Source: Chloroflexota bacterium (GTDB lineage: Bacteria > Chloroflexota > Anaerolineae > Anaerolineales > Villigracilaceae). Taken from it: a stretch of 64,000 bases of DNA. The stretch lies in contig JACRLB010000029.1 in assembly GCA_016235445.1 (NCBI GenBank), positions 1-64,000 of the forward strand, in the 5' to 3' direction. The notes below the pieces were generated by a model, which was not told the DNA's origin, did no database searches, and saw nothing but the letters and a program-made list of their open reading frames with translations. This document shows positions 25,670 through 33,538 of this stretch, one piece after another; the first letter of the stretch is position 1; each line of letters opens with the position of its first letter. The translations under genes were made by a program, and so were the position numbers.

Positions 25670-26761
25670 ATGTCTGATTTAAAGCGAGCCCATAATTTTA
25701 ATCCCGGTCCCGGCGTTTTACCGTTGGAAGTTTTGCAGGAGGCCCAGGCCGAGTTGCTGGATTTCAAAGGCACGGGCATGTCGGTGATGGAGATCAGCCA
25801 CCGCTCGAAGGAGTTCGAGGCCGTCATCCAAACCGCTGAAGCGGATTTGCGTGAACTGCTTGGCATTCCCGCGAACTATAAAGTGATGTTCCTGCAAGGC
25901 GGCGCGACTTTGCAATTTACGATGTTGCCGATGAACCTGCGCCCTGCGGATGTTTCTGCCGATTATGTTGTGACAGGTTCGTGGAGCAAGATTGCCCTCA
26001 AGGAAGCGAAGAAACTTGGCACAGCCCGTGCCGCCGCCAACACTGAAGCGGACGGTTTCAATTGCATTCCTGCCAGCCTTGATCTTGACCCGAAGGCCGC
26101 GTATTTGCATTTCACTTCAAACGAAACCATTCACGGTGTGGAGTTTTTCAACGAGCCGACATCGCTCGCTGGCGTGCCGCTGGTTTGCGATACATCCTCC
26201 AATTTCATCAGCCGCCCGATTGATATTTCAAAATATGCCATGCTGTATGCTGGCGCGCAAAAAAACGCAGGGCCTTCGGGCGTGACGGTTATCATCATCC
26301 GTGACGATATGCTTGAGCGCGTACCTGCGAACCTGCCAGTAATGTTGGATTATAAAACACTGGCCGAGAGCGGTTCATTGCACAACACTCCGCCATCCTT
26401 TGCCATTTATATGGTGGGATTGGTCTTCAAGTGGGCGAAGAAACAAGGCGGCCTTGCGGCGGTTGAGAAGAATAACCGCGTTAAGGCTGGGTTGGTGTAC
26501 AGCGCCATTGACGAAAGCGGCGGTTTCTATCGCGGACACGCGAAGCCCGAAGCCCGCTCGTTGATGAATATTCCCTTCCGCCTGCCGAGCGAAGAACTCG
26601 AAGATACTTTTGCAAAGGAAGCCAAAAAGGAAAACCTGATCGGCTTGAAGGGACATCGTTCTGTTGGCGGTATGCGCGCTTCCATTTACAATGCAATGGA
26701 CATCGCGGGCACGCAGACATTGGTTGGCTTTATGAAGGAGTTTCAGAAGAAGAACGGGTAG
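25670..26761 (+). CDS. serC: Phosphoserine aminotransferase
   Basis: The protein has 363 residues, the usual SerC length. It opens with FNPGPGVLPLEVL, and MSVMEISHRSKEF, FLQGGATLQFTMLPMNL, YVVTGSWSKIALKEAKKLG and LYAGAQKNAGPSGVTVII follow, the last holding the PLP-binding lysine. SHLHNTPP-like GSLHNTPPSFAIYM and the C-terminal GHRSVGGMRASIYNAM are also typical. It converts 3-phosphohydroxypyruvate and glutamate to phosphoserine. AGGAG precedes ATG. It is divergent from serA, the preceding step of the pathway. Confidence 0.96.
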   Translation: MSDLKRAHNFNPGPGVLPLEVLQEAQAELLDFKGTGMSVMEISHRSKEFEAVIQTAEADLRELLGIPANYKVMFLQGGATLQFTMLPMNLRPADVSADYVVTGSWSKIALKEAKKLGTARAAANTEADGFNCIPASLDLDPKAAYLHFTSNETIHGVEFFNEPTSLAGVPLVCDTSSNFISRPIDISKYAMLYAGAQKNAGPSGVTVIIIRDDMLERVPANLPVMLDYKTLAESGSLHNTPPSFAIYMVGLVFKWAKKQGGLAAVEKNNRVKAGLVYSAIDESGGFYRGHAKPEARSLMNIPFRLPSEELEDTFAKEAKKENLIGLKGHRSVGGMRASIYNAMDIAGTQTLVGFMKEFQKKNG

Positions 26762-26772
26762 GGGTGGAAGAC

Positions 26773-26804
26773 CAGTAATCAGTAATCAGTAATCAGTAAT
26801 CAGT
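26773..26804. repeat. Short tandem repeat, 7-bp unit
   Basis: CAGTAAT is repeated four and a half times directly after serC. Its vocabulary resembles the coding repeats at 1501-1525 and 48051-48108. Confidence 0.8.
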
Positions 26805-26816
26805 GTTTAGTAAATG

Positions 26817-26849
26817 AAAGACCTCCGAGCTTAAGTTCGGAGGTCTTTT
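26817..26849. terminator. Rho-independent terminator, probably bidirectional
   Basis: AAAGACCTCCGA pairs with TCGGAGGTCTTT around GCTTAAGT, with T tracts on both strands between convergent genes. Confidence 0.85.
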
Positions 26850-26879
26850 GTTTTGGATGTATCGTTTAACTCAGAAAAG

Positions 26880-27878
26880 CTATTTCTTATCGGCCATTTG
26901 TTTTTTGTAGAACCAGTTGACTGCCAAAAAGTAGACCTGACTCAAAACTCCAAATATCAACAAGCCATATCCCTGCTGGGTTTGGATGACACCAACAGGT
27001 GTTCCGTTTACGATAGTGACGGCCTTTTGCAGGGAAACAACGAAGCTGGCGATCAATGCGCCGATCACGTTGAACAGGCCGCCTCCCAGTGGTATGCCAG
27101 CCAGGAACAAGGACAGAATAACCTCTGTTTCCAGTCCAATTCCTGTGCCTGCAAAGGCGGTTCGCAGTCTGGCAAGCAGGAGAAGGCCGGCAAAGCCAGC
27201 CATCACACTGGAGAGCAGATAAGGGATGGCAGTGCGGATCAAATGCAAAACCAAAGACTCGTTTTCTACATTTGTGAACCGTTTGCGGCCAAGCGGCGTA
27301 AGCTCTGCAAGGACGATGAGGATAATGGTCAGTAAGATCAAGAAGAAAACCATGACAATCGATAGGCCGGGGAATAATGCATCTGGGCCAGCCAATGCGG
27401 CAGGGCCGCCTTGAGACAATTGCAAGGCGGCGCCCCGCGCTAATGTTGCCATGCCCAGGGTAATCACAAAGCCGTTGATCCTCGTCAGCCCGATCAGCAA
27501 ACCATTCACAAGGCCGATAAAGATGGATATTTTCAATGCAATAAATACGGCAATCCAGCCGCTCGCTCCTTCGACCATTGCAGTTGCGGCGGTCACAGCC
27601 ACAAGCCCCGCCACCGCTCCCACCGACAGATCAAGCCCGCCCGTGGAGCTAACCATGATCATCGGCGGAATTAAGATGGCAAGGATCAGCCACGATTGAA
27701 AAATATTTTCCAGCATCTTCGGAGCAGTGATGGCTGATAGTTTCCCCGCCCCTCCCACCATCGTGATCATCATCAGGAACAGCGCGAGGCCGATCCAAAT
27801 TGCGTAGGAGACGAATCTCCATTTTTTGTCTTCGTAAAAATTTTTTGAAATCTCCTGCTTTACGCCCTCTTCAGCCAT
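26880..27878 (-). CDS. ABC transporter permease, RbsC/BPD_transp_2 type
   Basis: The protein has 332 residues and eight to ten membrane helices. The family pattern is visible: SSTGGLDLSVGAVAGLVAVTAA, a IGLVNGLLIGLTRINGFVITLGMATLARG stretch, and the C-terminal AGIPLGGGLFNVIGALIASFVVSLQKAV. These are permeases for ribose-type sugars and related solutes or autoinducer-2. AAGGA precedes ATG. No ATPase or binding-protein gene lies beside it, so its partners are encoded elsewhere or it is a remnant of a dispersed system. Confidence 0.85.
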   Translation of the reverse strand: MAEEGVKQEISKNFYEDKKWRFVSYAIWIGLALFLMMITMVGGAGKLSAITAPKMLENIFQSWLILAILIPPMIMVSSTGGLDLSVGAVAGLVAVTAATAMVEGASGWIAVFIALKISIFIGLVNGLLIGLTRINGFVITLGMATLARGAALQLSQGGPAALAGPDALFPGLSIVMVFFLILLTIILIVLAELTPLGRKRFTNVENESLVLHLIRTAIPYLLSSVMAGFAGLLLLARLRTAFAGTGIGLETEVILSLFLAGIPLGGGLFNVIGALIASFVVSLQKAVTIVNGTPVGVIQTQQGYGLLIFGVLSQVYFLAVNWFYKKQMADKK

Positions 27879-28081
27879 GTTTGATTTTCCTTTCAGAATG
27901 GGGATGAATTTTAAACGACGCTTTCCCGTCGCTGATTTAATTCGGCGTAGTATAAACCAGATTTATTTTCCTGAAAATAAATCTCCCTGCCAGTTTGATG
28001 GAGGCTGGGACGATGCGCTTCATGCCCCGCGGTGAATTGATCCAGGCCATATAAATCCATCCCCGCTGACAGTGCGACTCA

Positions 28082-28185
28082 GAGAGTGTCTGAAAACTAC
28101 AAATCCTTAACGCAAAGGCGCGAAGTCGCAAAGGATTCTTCGCGTCTCTGTGGCTTTGCGTTAAAGAGTTTTCAGACGCTTTCTC
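28082..28185. mobile_element. PAL-C element
   Basis: Ends GAGAGTGTCTGAAAACT and AGTTTTCAGACGCTTTCTC are inverted repeats. Inner arms TTAACGCAAAGGCGCGAAG and CTTCGCGTCTCTGTGGC with GCGTTAA also pair. About 104 bp, non-coding. It lies in the 336-nt gap upstream of the ABC permease, in which I see no gene. Confidence 0.7.
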
Positions 28186-28214
28186 AGCGGCCGTTTACGC
28201 CGATTTCGACCAGT

Positions 28215-28844
28215 CTATGACTTTGCAATTCTCACAATATCCCGCGTGACGATCTTTGAATTCATGATGAAAGTGTGAATGATAGGAACGGTTTGCACAG
28301 GAACGTTTGGCAGAAGCGTCTCTCTCACTGTCAGCAGACCGTCATTCGGCTCCTCGCCGAAAGGAGAGTAGCGTCCACGCGGGCCTGCAATGCCTGCATA
28401 GATTTTGGTAGGCACACTGGGAAGGGGCAAAGACTTCATGGCCTGCTCGTCGGCAAGGACTTTCCCTATCTCGCCCATGAAGAGCCTGATCAGCCGGCGA
28501 TGAGCAAAGTTACGGGCTGCGCTGGTTACTTGAGTTGGGGGAGCCAGAAAGAAACACGCCTTCGGCTTGTGGATAAGCCTCGGCAATGTGGCGCGGGTGA
28601 GAACCGTCCCAAGCGAATGCCCGACAATAATATAGTCGTTTGTTTTGACGCGCCTCTCGATGAAATTTTCAAATCTTTGAATGCACTCATCCCAGCTTTC
28701 AAAGGTGACCGAGTATCCAAAAAGATGTGGACGAATATTGTTCGCCAATAACCGTCCCGCCAAAATGGACATGGCCAGCGGCGTCCGACCCATCCCATGA
28801 ATCAAGATCGCATCCATGGGTTTACTGAAGCGTTTCCTCATCAT
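28215..28844 (-). CDS. Alpha/beta hydrolase, lipase-like
   Basis: The protein has 209 residues. ILIHGMGRTPLAM supplies an oxyanion-type HG loop and IVGHSLGTVLTRA is the nucleophile elbow with Ser. ISPFGEEPNDGLLTV-like sequence (GRYSPFGEEPNDGLLTVRETLL) may hold the acid, and the histidine is likely in VPIIHTFIMN. There is no signal peptide. The substrate is unknown; small esterases or GPI-inositol-deacylase-like lipases share the pattern. AGGA lies about 9 nt before ATG 28844. Confidence 0.72.
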   Translation of the reverse strand: MMRKRFSKPMDAILIHGMGRTPLAMSILAGRLLANNIRPHLFGYSVTFESWDECIQRFENFIERRVKTNDYIIVGHSLGTVLTRATLPRLIHKPKACFFLAPPTQVTSAARNFAHRRLIRLFMGEIGKVLADEQAMKSLPLPSVPTKIYAGIAGPRGRYSPFGEEPNDGLLTVRETLLPNVPVQTVPIIHTFIMNSKIVTRDIVRIAKS

Positions 28845-28981
28845 CGTAAAACATCCTTTTTACAATTGTTCTTCCCGCACGGGAATAGGGCAGTACTTAA
28901 TCGTAGTATAAACTCAATTCCCAAGGTGCGCTGAGTTCTTTAATTTTTCAAGTCTTTTGGGCGGAGGACGTTGTTCGGACG

Positions 28982-29473
28982 CTAGTTCATGCTCATAAAC
29001 CCAAACATTCTCCACAACCCTCGCATCATTTTGTGACCGAAATCTGGTTGCAAAAACTGATTGGGACACGACCCTGGGATGATTGCGATCCCGTTGGCCT
29101 TGCACACATCCACTGCGCTTTGGGATACGCTGGTCATGCCGGCCGCGAGACCTGGTTTTGTGCCCATCATACAATGCATCCACACGTGTTTGACGCCCAA
29201 CTCCACACACTGGCTGACGATCTGCTCGGTCACTTTTGGGCTGGCGAGAATGAAGACCGCATCCACCGTTTCTGGGATGGAGGTCAGGCTGGGGTAGCAT
29301 GTGTCGCCTTCAAATGAATCGATGCGCGGATTGACGGCGAAGACCCGATACCCATTCTCCTTGAATTTTTTGTAGTTCAAATTACAGCCGGTCTCGCGTT
29401 TGTCCGATACGCCGACGATGGCGATCTTTTTTTGCGCGAGGAAATCACGAACCATATTATCGAGTTTTGACAT
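28982..29473 (-). CDS. CoA-binding protein, YccU-like
   Basis: The protein has 163 residues, one Rossmann CoA-binding domain. KKIAIVGVSDKRETGCNLNYKKFKENGYRVFAVNPRIDSFEG is the nucleotide site, followed by a VDAVFILASPK stretch, a VWMHCMMGTKP segment and IAIIPGSCP. These single-domain relatives of succinyl-CoA synthetase alpha bind CoA; their biological role is unclear. AAGGAG precedes ATG ideally. It is transcribed away from the riboswitch locus. Confidence 0.82.
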   Translation of the reverse strand: MSKLDNMVRDFLAQKKIAIVGVSDKRETGCNLNYKKFKENGYRVFAVNPRIDSFEGDTCYPSLTSIPETVDAVFILASPKVTEQIVSQCVELGVKHVWMHCMMGTKPGLAAGMTSVSQSAVDVCKANGIAIIPGSCPNQFLQPDFGHKMMRGLWRMFGFMSMN

Positions 29474-29676
29474 GAGAATTCTCCTTAATGAAAAAACGAA
29501 GCGCGGCGGCTTCGTCTGGGTGAAGGGATGATATGCAAATTCTTTTCACGATGAATATTATAAGGATTTAGGCGTTACAGGCAAGATGACAATAATCACA
29601 TGGGGACAGGTTTGCTTTTATGCAATGTTTTTCCTGTTGCAATTAATTTGCAATGCCTGCAAAATCTGCGCGGTGT

Positions 29677-29682
29677 TATAGT
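29677..29682 (+). promoter_or_regulatory. -10 box upstream of the c-di-GMP riboswitch
   Basis: TATAGT with a weak -35 (TGCCTG) 17 nt upstream. It would start transcription near 29689, a few bases before the aptamer. Confidence 0.5.
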
Positions 29683-29694
29683 GCGAATACAAAG

Positions 29695-29790
29695 ACATCC
29701 GATAAAGGCAAAACCGGTGAAAGCCGGTGACGCAAAGCCATGGGTCTACCGTCACAATCAAGTGACCATGACCGCCAGGTCGCCGAAGAT
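29695..29790 (+). ncRNA. Cyclic di-GMP-I (GEMM-I) riboswitch aptamer
   Basis: The GEMM-I core is clear: GGCAAAACCGGT, a GAAA tetraloop, ACCGGT/GCCGGT stem, then GACGCAAAGCCATGGG. A second stem (GGTC-TACC-GTCAC paired with GTGAC-CAT-GACC) and a GCCAGGTCGCC tail follow. A terminator lies 15 nt downstream, then the exported-protein operon. GCCAGGT (29774-29780) can instead pair with ACCTGGC of the terminator, which gives a simple switching route. Confidence 0.88.
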
Positions 29791-29804
29791 AACAACGCTG
29801 CTCA

Positions 29805-29836
29805 AACCTGGCTTCCAACAAGCCAGGTTTTTTTTC
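29805..29836 (+). terminator. Riboswitch expression-platform terminator
   Basis: AACCTGGCTT-CCAAC-AAGCCAGGTT followed by a run of T. It is positioned to stop transcription before the operon unless prevented. Confidence 0.88.
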
Positions 29837-29921
29837 ATCGGATGGCTGTTCAACCTTCGCTCAGTTTTGTTTCACTAGCGCAAACCCGATAGAGTCGGAT
29901 TTGCAAAAAAGGAGAAAAGCC

Positions 29922-30284
29922 ATGTTACGTAATTTCAAAGTCCTGTTTGTTGTTTTCGCTGTGGTCATCCTCTCGGTGGCCGCGTATGCCTTTGCCGCCG
30001 CCAACACCGTGCCTGCTACCAAGGCAGGTGATGGAACGGGCGCCGTCAGCGGGTATACGATCACATCCATTGTGTACACCTTGAATGCAACCACCCCAAC
30101 CACGCTGGATGAAGTCTCGTTCGACCTCGGCGCCGCCGCTACGCAAGTTAAAGCTCAACTCGTATCCTCCGGCGGAACCTGGTACGCCTGCACCCTCGAC
30201 ACTGGCACTGTTTGGCAGTGTGATACCACCGGCCTGACCGTTACAAGCATTGACCAGCTCCGCGTGGTTGCCGCCAGCAACTAA
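29922..30284 (+). CDS. Small exported NTVP-motif protein, likely SipW-type substrate
   Basis: The protein has 120 residues. The signal peptide (MLRNFKVLFVVFAVVILS...) would be cleaved near AYAFA/AANTVP, so the mature chain is about 95 residues. The mature N-terminus is AANTVPATKAGDGTGAVSG, followed by an all-beta domain (ITSIVYTLNAT, LDEVSFDLG, KAQLVSSGGTWYACTL) with two cysteines that may pair. From memory, similar small proteins in Chloroflexota and Actinobacteria accompany SipW-like peptidases. It could be a fibre or matrix subunit like TasA/camelysin, which is inference. GGAG precedes ATG 29922. It is the first gene under the c-di-GMP riboswitch. Confidence 0.78.
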   Translation: MLRNFKVLFVVFAVVILSVAAYAFAAANTVPATKAGDGTGAVSGYTITSIVYTLNATTPTTLDEVSFDLGAAATQVKAQLVSSGGTWYACTLDTGTVWQCDTTGLTVTSIDQLRVVAASN

Positions 30285-30306
30285 CCTGATCCACGATCAA
30301 TGATAC

Positions 30307-30374
30307 GTCAGGCCTGCTCATGGATGACACCCCGTTTTTGAAGGTTGACGGGATGAATCCTGGGCAGGCCTGAC
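30307..30374 (+). promoter_or_regulatory. Intercistronic stem-loop
   Basis: GTCAGGCCTGCTC pairs with GGGCAGGCCTGAC across a 42-nt loop between the first and second gene of the operon. No T tract follows. It could stabilise the upstream mRNA and set subunit-to-peptidase ratio. Confidence 0.5.
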
Positions 30375-30390
30375 CCTTATCCATACAGCC

Positions 30391-32238
30391 ATGTTTTCCA
30401 CCAGCCGCCAGCCTTCGATTATTGTCACATTCTTATCCTTGTTTGTTTTCGGGATGGTTTGGATGGCGCTTGCTCCCACTCAACTGGGCGGCGCAGTCAC
30501 GTACGTGATCGTGGACGGCAACAGCATGGAGCCGCGCTTCCGCTTCGGGGACCTCGTGCTCGTTCGGACGGAATCAGCTTACGGGGCGGGCGATGCGGTT
30601 ATTTATCGCAATGCAGAAATGGGCCGCTATGTTTTTCATCGAATTGTTGGAACTGAGTTAAGTCAATACATCCTGAAAGGCGATAACAATTCATGGCTGG
30701 ATTCGTACCAGCCTGTGCAGGATGAGATCATTGGAAAATTATGGGTGCATATCCCGAAACTTGGCAGGGCGGTCGAATGGGTGCGTTTGCCGATCAATAT
30801 GGCGCTCATGGTCGCTTTGCTGGGAGGTGTTTTGATGTCTGGCATGTTCGATAAATCAACTAAAAATGGAAGCGAAAAAAAAACGCCGCCGAAAATTTTT
30901 GGCGGAATGCAGGAAGGCGCTTTGTATTTGTTTATTTTTCTTGCGCTCGCATTTTTGGGGCTGACCATTTTTTCTTTCACGCGTCCGCTTACGCGTTCTT
31001 CGGCAAATATCCCATATCAACAGGAGGGTGTTTTTTTCTATTCGGCCACCGGAACGCCCGGAGTGTATGATACCGAGCTGGTTCGTTCTGGCGAACCCGT
31101 CTTTCCTAAATTGACTTGTTTCCTCAATGTAGGGTTTACATATAATCTTGTGGCCGATCAATTACAGGGAGTGTCTGGCAGTCATCAGTTGTATGCCCGC
31201 GTATTGGATGATCAAAGCGGCTGGCAGCGTACGATCCCGTTGAACCCGCAAGCAGGCTTTAGCGGCAACACCTATTTCAGCATGGCTATTCTTGATTTGT
31301 GCGAGGTCGAATCATTGGTAATTTTGGTGGAACAGGAAACAGGCCTGCACCCAAACACCTACACCCTTGAACTGATTGCCGATGCGTCCTTCGCTGGTGT
31401 TATTGCGGGCAGTCCCATCAATGATACTTTTACCCCCGCCCTTGTCTTTAAATTTGACAAGGTGCATTTTTATCTTGCCAGTGATGATCCCCAGATAGAT
31501 TCCTTGCGCTCCGTGAAGCAGGGTCTTGCGGGCAGTGTTGACGTGCAGGCAAATACGTTTTCGATCCTTGGCTTGAATCCATCGGTTCGAAGCATCCGGG
31601 TGATTGCCATCCTCGGGTTTGGTTTTTCGCTGATGTGTTTATTTGCCGTTGGAATGCGTTTGTATCGCGCCGTACAGCAAAGCCAGGACGCGCTCATCCG
31701 CTTGAAATATGGCGGCATGTTGGTGGATGTGTTCGAGCAAAACCTTGCGCCCGCTTCCTCCATTGTGGATGTGACCACCATGGACAACCTCGCCAAACTT
31801 GCCGAGCGGCATGGCGCCATGATCCTGCACATGTCCCGAAATTTTTTGCATTATTACCTGGTGCAGGCCAGCGGCATCACCTATCGGTATGTAATCACGG
31901 TTGGCAAAAAGGGGCGTGTTGAAAATGAATTTATGGAAGCCGAGTCACCCCGCCATGTGGACGACTTGCTGGATGTTGAACCCGGGCCGCTTCAAAATGA
32001 ATCTTCTTCTGATATCGAGTTTGTGGAATATGTATCGAATGATTCCGAAGACGGGCATGTTTGGAAAAAAATCCAAAATGAAGCGCAGGAATACCTGGCA
32101 AGCCATACCGAAAATAAAACTTCCGATGATGATTTGGCATATCCCGAAACCCCGCAGTATGTAATTCAAACAGGCGAAATTGGATTTTATTCCACCGAGC
32201 CGGTAGAGACGATGATATTAAGAAAGATCAAATTATGA
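30391..32238 (+). CDS. SipW/ER-type signal peptidase fused to a DUF5305-like domain
   Basis: The protein has 615 residues. Residues 1-140 are a signal peptidase I with helix 10-30, catalytic Ser in DGNSMEPRF, then VFHRIVG with His instead of Lys, and ILKGDNNSW: the ER/SipW catalytic type. Helices follow near 137-152 and 172-193. A large outside domain (about 205-400, PYQQEGVFFYSATG then PVFPKLTCFLNVGFTY) resembles DUF5305, which I associate with archaeal signal peptidases. Another helix lies at about 405-425, and a cytoplasmic tail of about 190 residues ends the chain. It is likely dedicated to the two exported neighbours. Its stop overlaps the next start (ATGA). Confidence 0.83.
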   Translation: MFSTSRQPSIIVTFLSLFVFGMVWMALAPTQLGGAVTYVIVDGNSMEPRFRFGDLVLVRTESAYGAGDAVIYRNAEMGRYVFHRIVGTELSQYILKGDNNSWLDSYQPVQDEIIGKLWVHIPKLGRAVEWVRLPINMALMVALLGGVLMSGMFDKSTKNGSEKKTPPKIFGGMQEGALYLFIFLALAFLGLTIFSFTRPLTRSSANIPYQQEGVFFYSATGTPGVYDTELVRSGEPVFPKLTCFLNVGFTYNLVADQLQGVSGSHQLYARVLDDQSGWQRTIPLNPQAGFSGNTYFSMAILDLCEVESLVILVEQETGLHPNTYTLELIADASFAGVIAGSPINDTFTPALVFKFDKVHFYLASDDPQIDSLRSVKQGLAGSVDVQANTFSILGLNPSVRSIRVIAILGFGFSLMCLFAVGMRLYRAVQQSQDALIRLKYGGMLVDVFEQNLAPASSIVDVTTMDNLAKLAERHGAMILHMSRNFLHYYLVQASGITYRYVITVGKKGRVENEFMEAESPRHVDDLLDVEPGPLQNESSSDIEFVEYVSNDSEDGHVWKKIQNEAQEYLASHTENKTSDDDLAYPETPQYVIQTGEIGFYSTEPVETMILRKIKL

Positions 32239-32630
32239 AATTGCCCCATCCGCTTCAACTTCTGACCGTTGGGCTGGTTGCGCTAATATTATTCAGCTCG
32301 GTGACGGCGGTTGCCGCCACCAATACCGTGCCAGTCACACGGCTTGATTCTGCAACATCCACGGTCGGCATCAACGATCTTAAACCATCGGCCTGCGCGG
32401 GACTCTTCCTCACGAACCTCGTCACCGGCGCAGGGACATTCACCGGCACCTCAGGCAGTGACCTCATCCTCGGCAGTTCCGGTGTGGACGCGATAGACGG
32501 CCTCGGCGGGGAGGATTGCATCCTCGGCGGCGGCGGAGATGACCAGATCAGCGGGGGAGACGGAAACGATATCTGCCTGGGAGGCCCGGGCACAGATGTG
32601 TTCACCACCTGCGAAGGGGAAAATCAATAA
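32235..32630 (+). CDS. Exported NTVP-motif protein with calcium-binding-type repeats
   Basis: The protein has 131 residues. A signal peptide (about residues 1-28) ends at SVTAVA/ATNTVP. The mature start ATNTVPVTRLDSATSTV matches the first gene's AANTVPATKAGDG. The C-terminal 60 residues carry hemolysin-type GGxGxD nonapeptides (LGGEDCILGGGGDDQISGG then DGNDICLGGPGTD), which fold as calcium-loaded beta rolls. Cysteines at three repeats suggest disulfides. It is translationally coupled to the peptidase by ATGA, so it probably is its substrate. Confidence 0.8.
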   Translation: MKLPHPLQLLTVGLVALILFSSVTAVAATNTVPVTRLDSATSTVGINDLKPSACAGLFLTNLVTGAGTFTGTSGSDLILGSSGVDAIDGLGGEDCILGGGGDDQISGGDGNDICLGGPGTDVFTTCEGENQ

Positions 32631-32708
32631 AGACATTTCAGGATAAACTTGAGTGTGTTGTCTGTGAATTAACTCTCCCATGATTGAAGCCTTTTCATAT
32701 CACAATCA

Positions 32709-33479
32709 TCACGGCACAACCGGCCAGGGGATTTCCGCAGGCCCGGCATATCCGTGCTTTTCCTGCACGAACACCCGCCCATGAGACGCTTCGGCACAAC
32801 CTGCCTGATCTTCAAATGAAATAAATGGGACTCTCGAACCGAGCGTATCGAAGATGATCTCCCCATTTTCACAGCGCCAGACTTCCACGATATACGGGAA
32901 CATATTTTCGTCTTCATATTTGCCCGGGCTGACGATGATTTCCATCCACGTCACGATGACCGTGTCCACTTCGCGTACTGCGCTGAGAACGGTGGTCGGC
33001 CCATAGTACGGGGAGACGGGGATTTTGTAGCCATCGGGATACATCGGGTGGAGCGCGTTCAAATTGCCGTCTTTTACTTCCACAAACTCTGAGTTGACCC
33101 AACAGCGTTGCGGTTCGTTTTCCACTAAAACCCAGTTATTTCCTTGCACTCGTCCGATCAGCTTCAGCGGCGTGGTTTTATTGAACGCAATGAGATACAA
33201 GTAATTCGCGCCCGGTCCATAACGGCAGACAAGTTTGTCTGCGATGACGATGGCTTTTAAACTGTCCACGTAGGGGATGGGAGTGGGCGTCTCTGTCGGG
33301 ACGGGTGTGAAAGTCTCTGTGGGCGGGGCGGGGGTTGGAGTGGCAGGCTCAAGTGTGAATGTTGCAGGTTGGATGAATTCCTCGGTAACGGGAGCAGGCA
33401 GAGAGGTTGGAGGAGAGGCGAGGTTGCAGGCGGTCAGCAGGAGAGTCGAAATTAATAAAATCAAAATATTTTTTGCCAT
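32709..33479 (-). CDS. SH3b-domain lipoprotein
   Basis: The protein has 256 residues. A signal peptide ends in lipobox LLTAC at about residue 18. A Thr/Pro-rich linker spans residues 22-75 (TPTPAPPTETFTPVPTETP). A bacterial SH3 domain follows (about 80-135: KLVCRYGPGANYLYLIAFN then WVLVENEPQRCWVNSEFVEV). The last 110 residues are beta-rich and unclassified. Such lipoproteins bind peptidoglycan or other surface components. AGGTAACC before ATG is a moderate ribosome site. It is last in the minus-strand group that starts with the DsbA-like gene. Confidence 0.78.
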   Translation of the reverse strand: MAKNILILLISTLLLTACNLASPPTSLPAPVTEEFIQPATFTLEPATPTPAPPTETFTPVPTETPTPIPYVDSLKAIVIADKLVCRYGPGANYLYLIAFNKTTPLKLIGRVQGNNWVLVENEPQRCWVNSEFVEVKDGNLNALHPMYPDGYKIPVSPYYGPTTVLSAVREVDTVIVTWMEIIVSPGKYEDENMFPYIVEVWRCENGEIIFDTLGSRVPFISFEDQAGCAEASHGRVFVQEKHGYAGPAEIPWPVVP

Positions 33480-33538
33480 TGGTTACCTGTTGAGATTTTG
33501 TCATTGCGCGGCGGCGTTTGTTCGCCGAAGCAATGACA

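Noticed and set aside
26773-26804. Possible CRISPR or minisatellite array after serC
   Set aside because: The unit is 7 bp with no spacers; it is a simple tandem repeat.
29600-29690. Cobalamin or other riboswitch in the same leader
   Set aside because: The only consensus present is the GEMM-I core starting near 29695.
30307-30374. Stem-loop as a terminator between the first exported-protein gene and the peptidase
   Set aside because: No T tract follows and the loop is 42 nt; a processing or stability role fits better.
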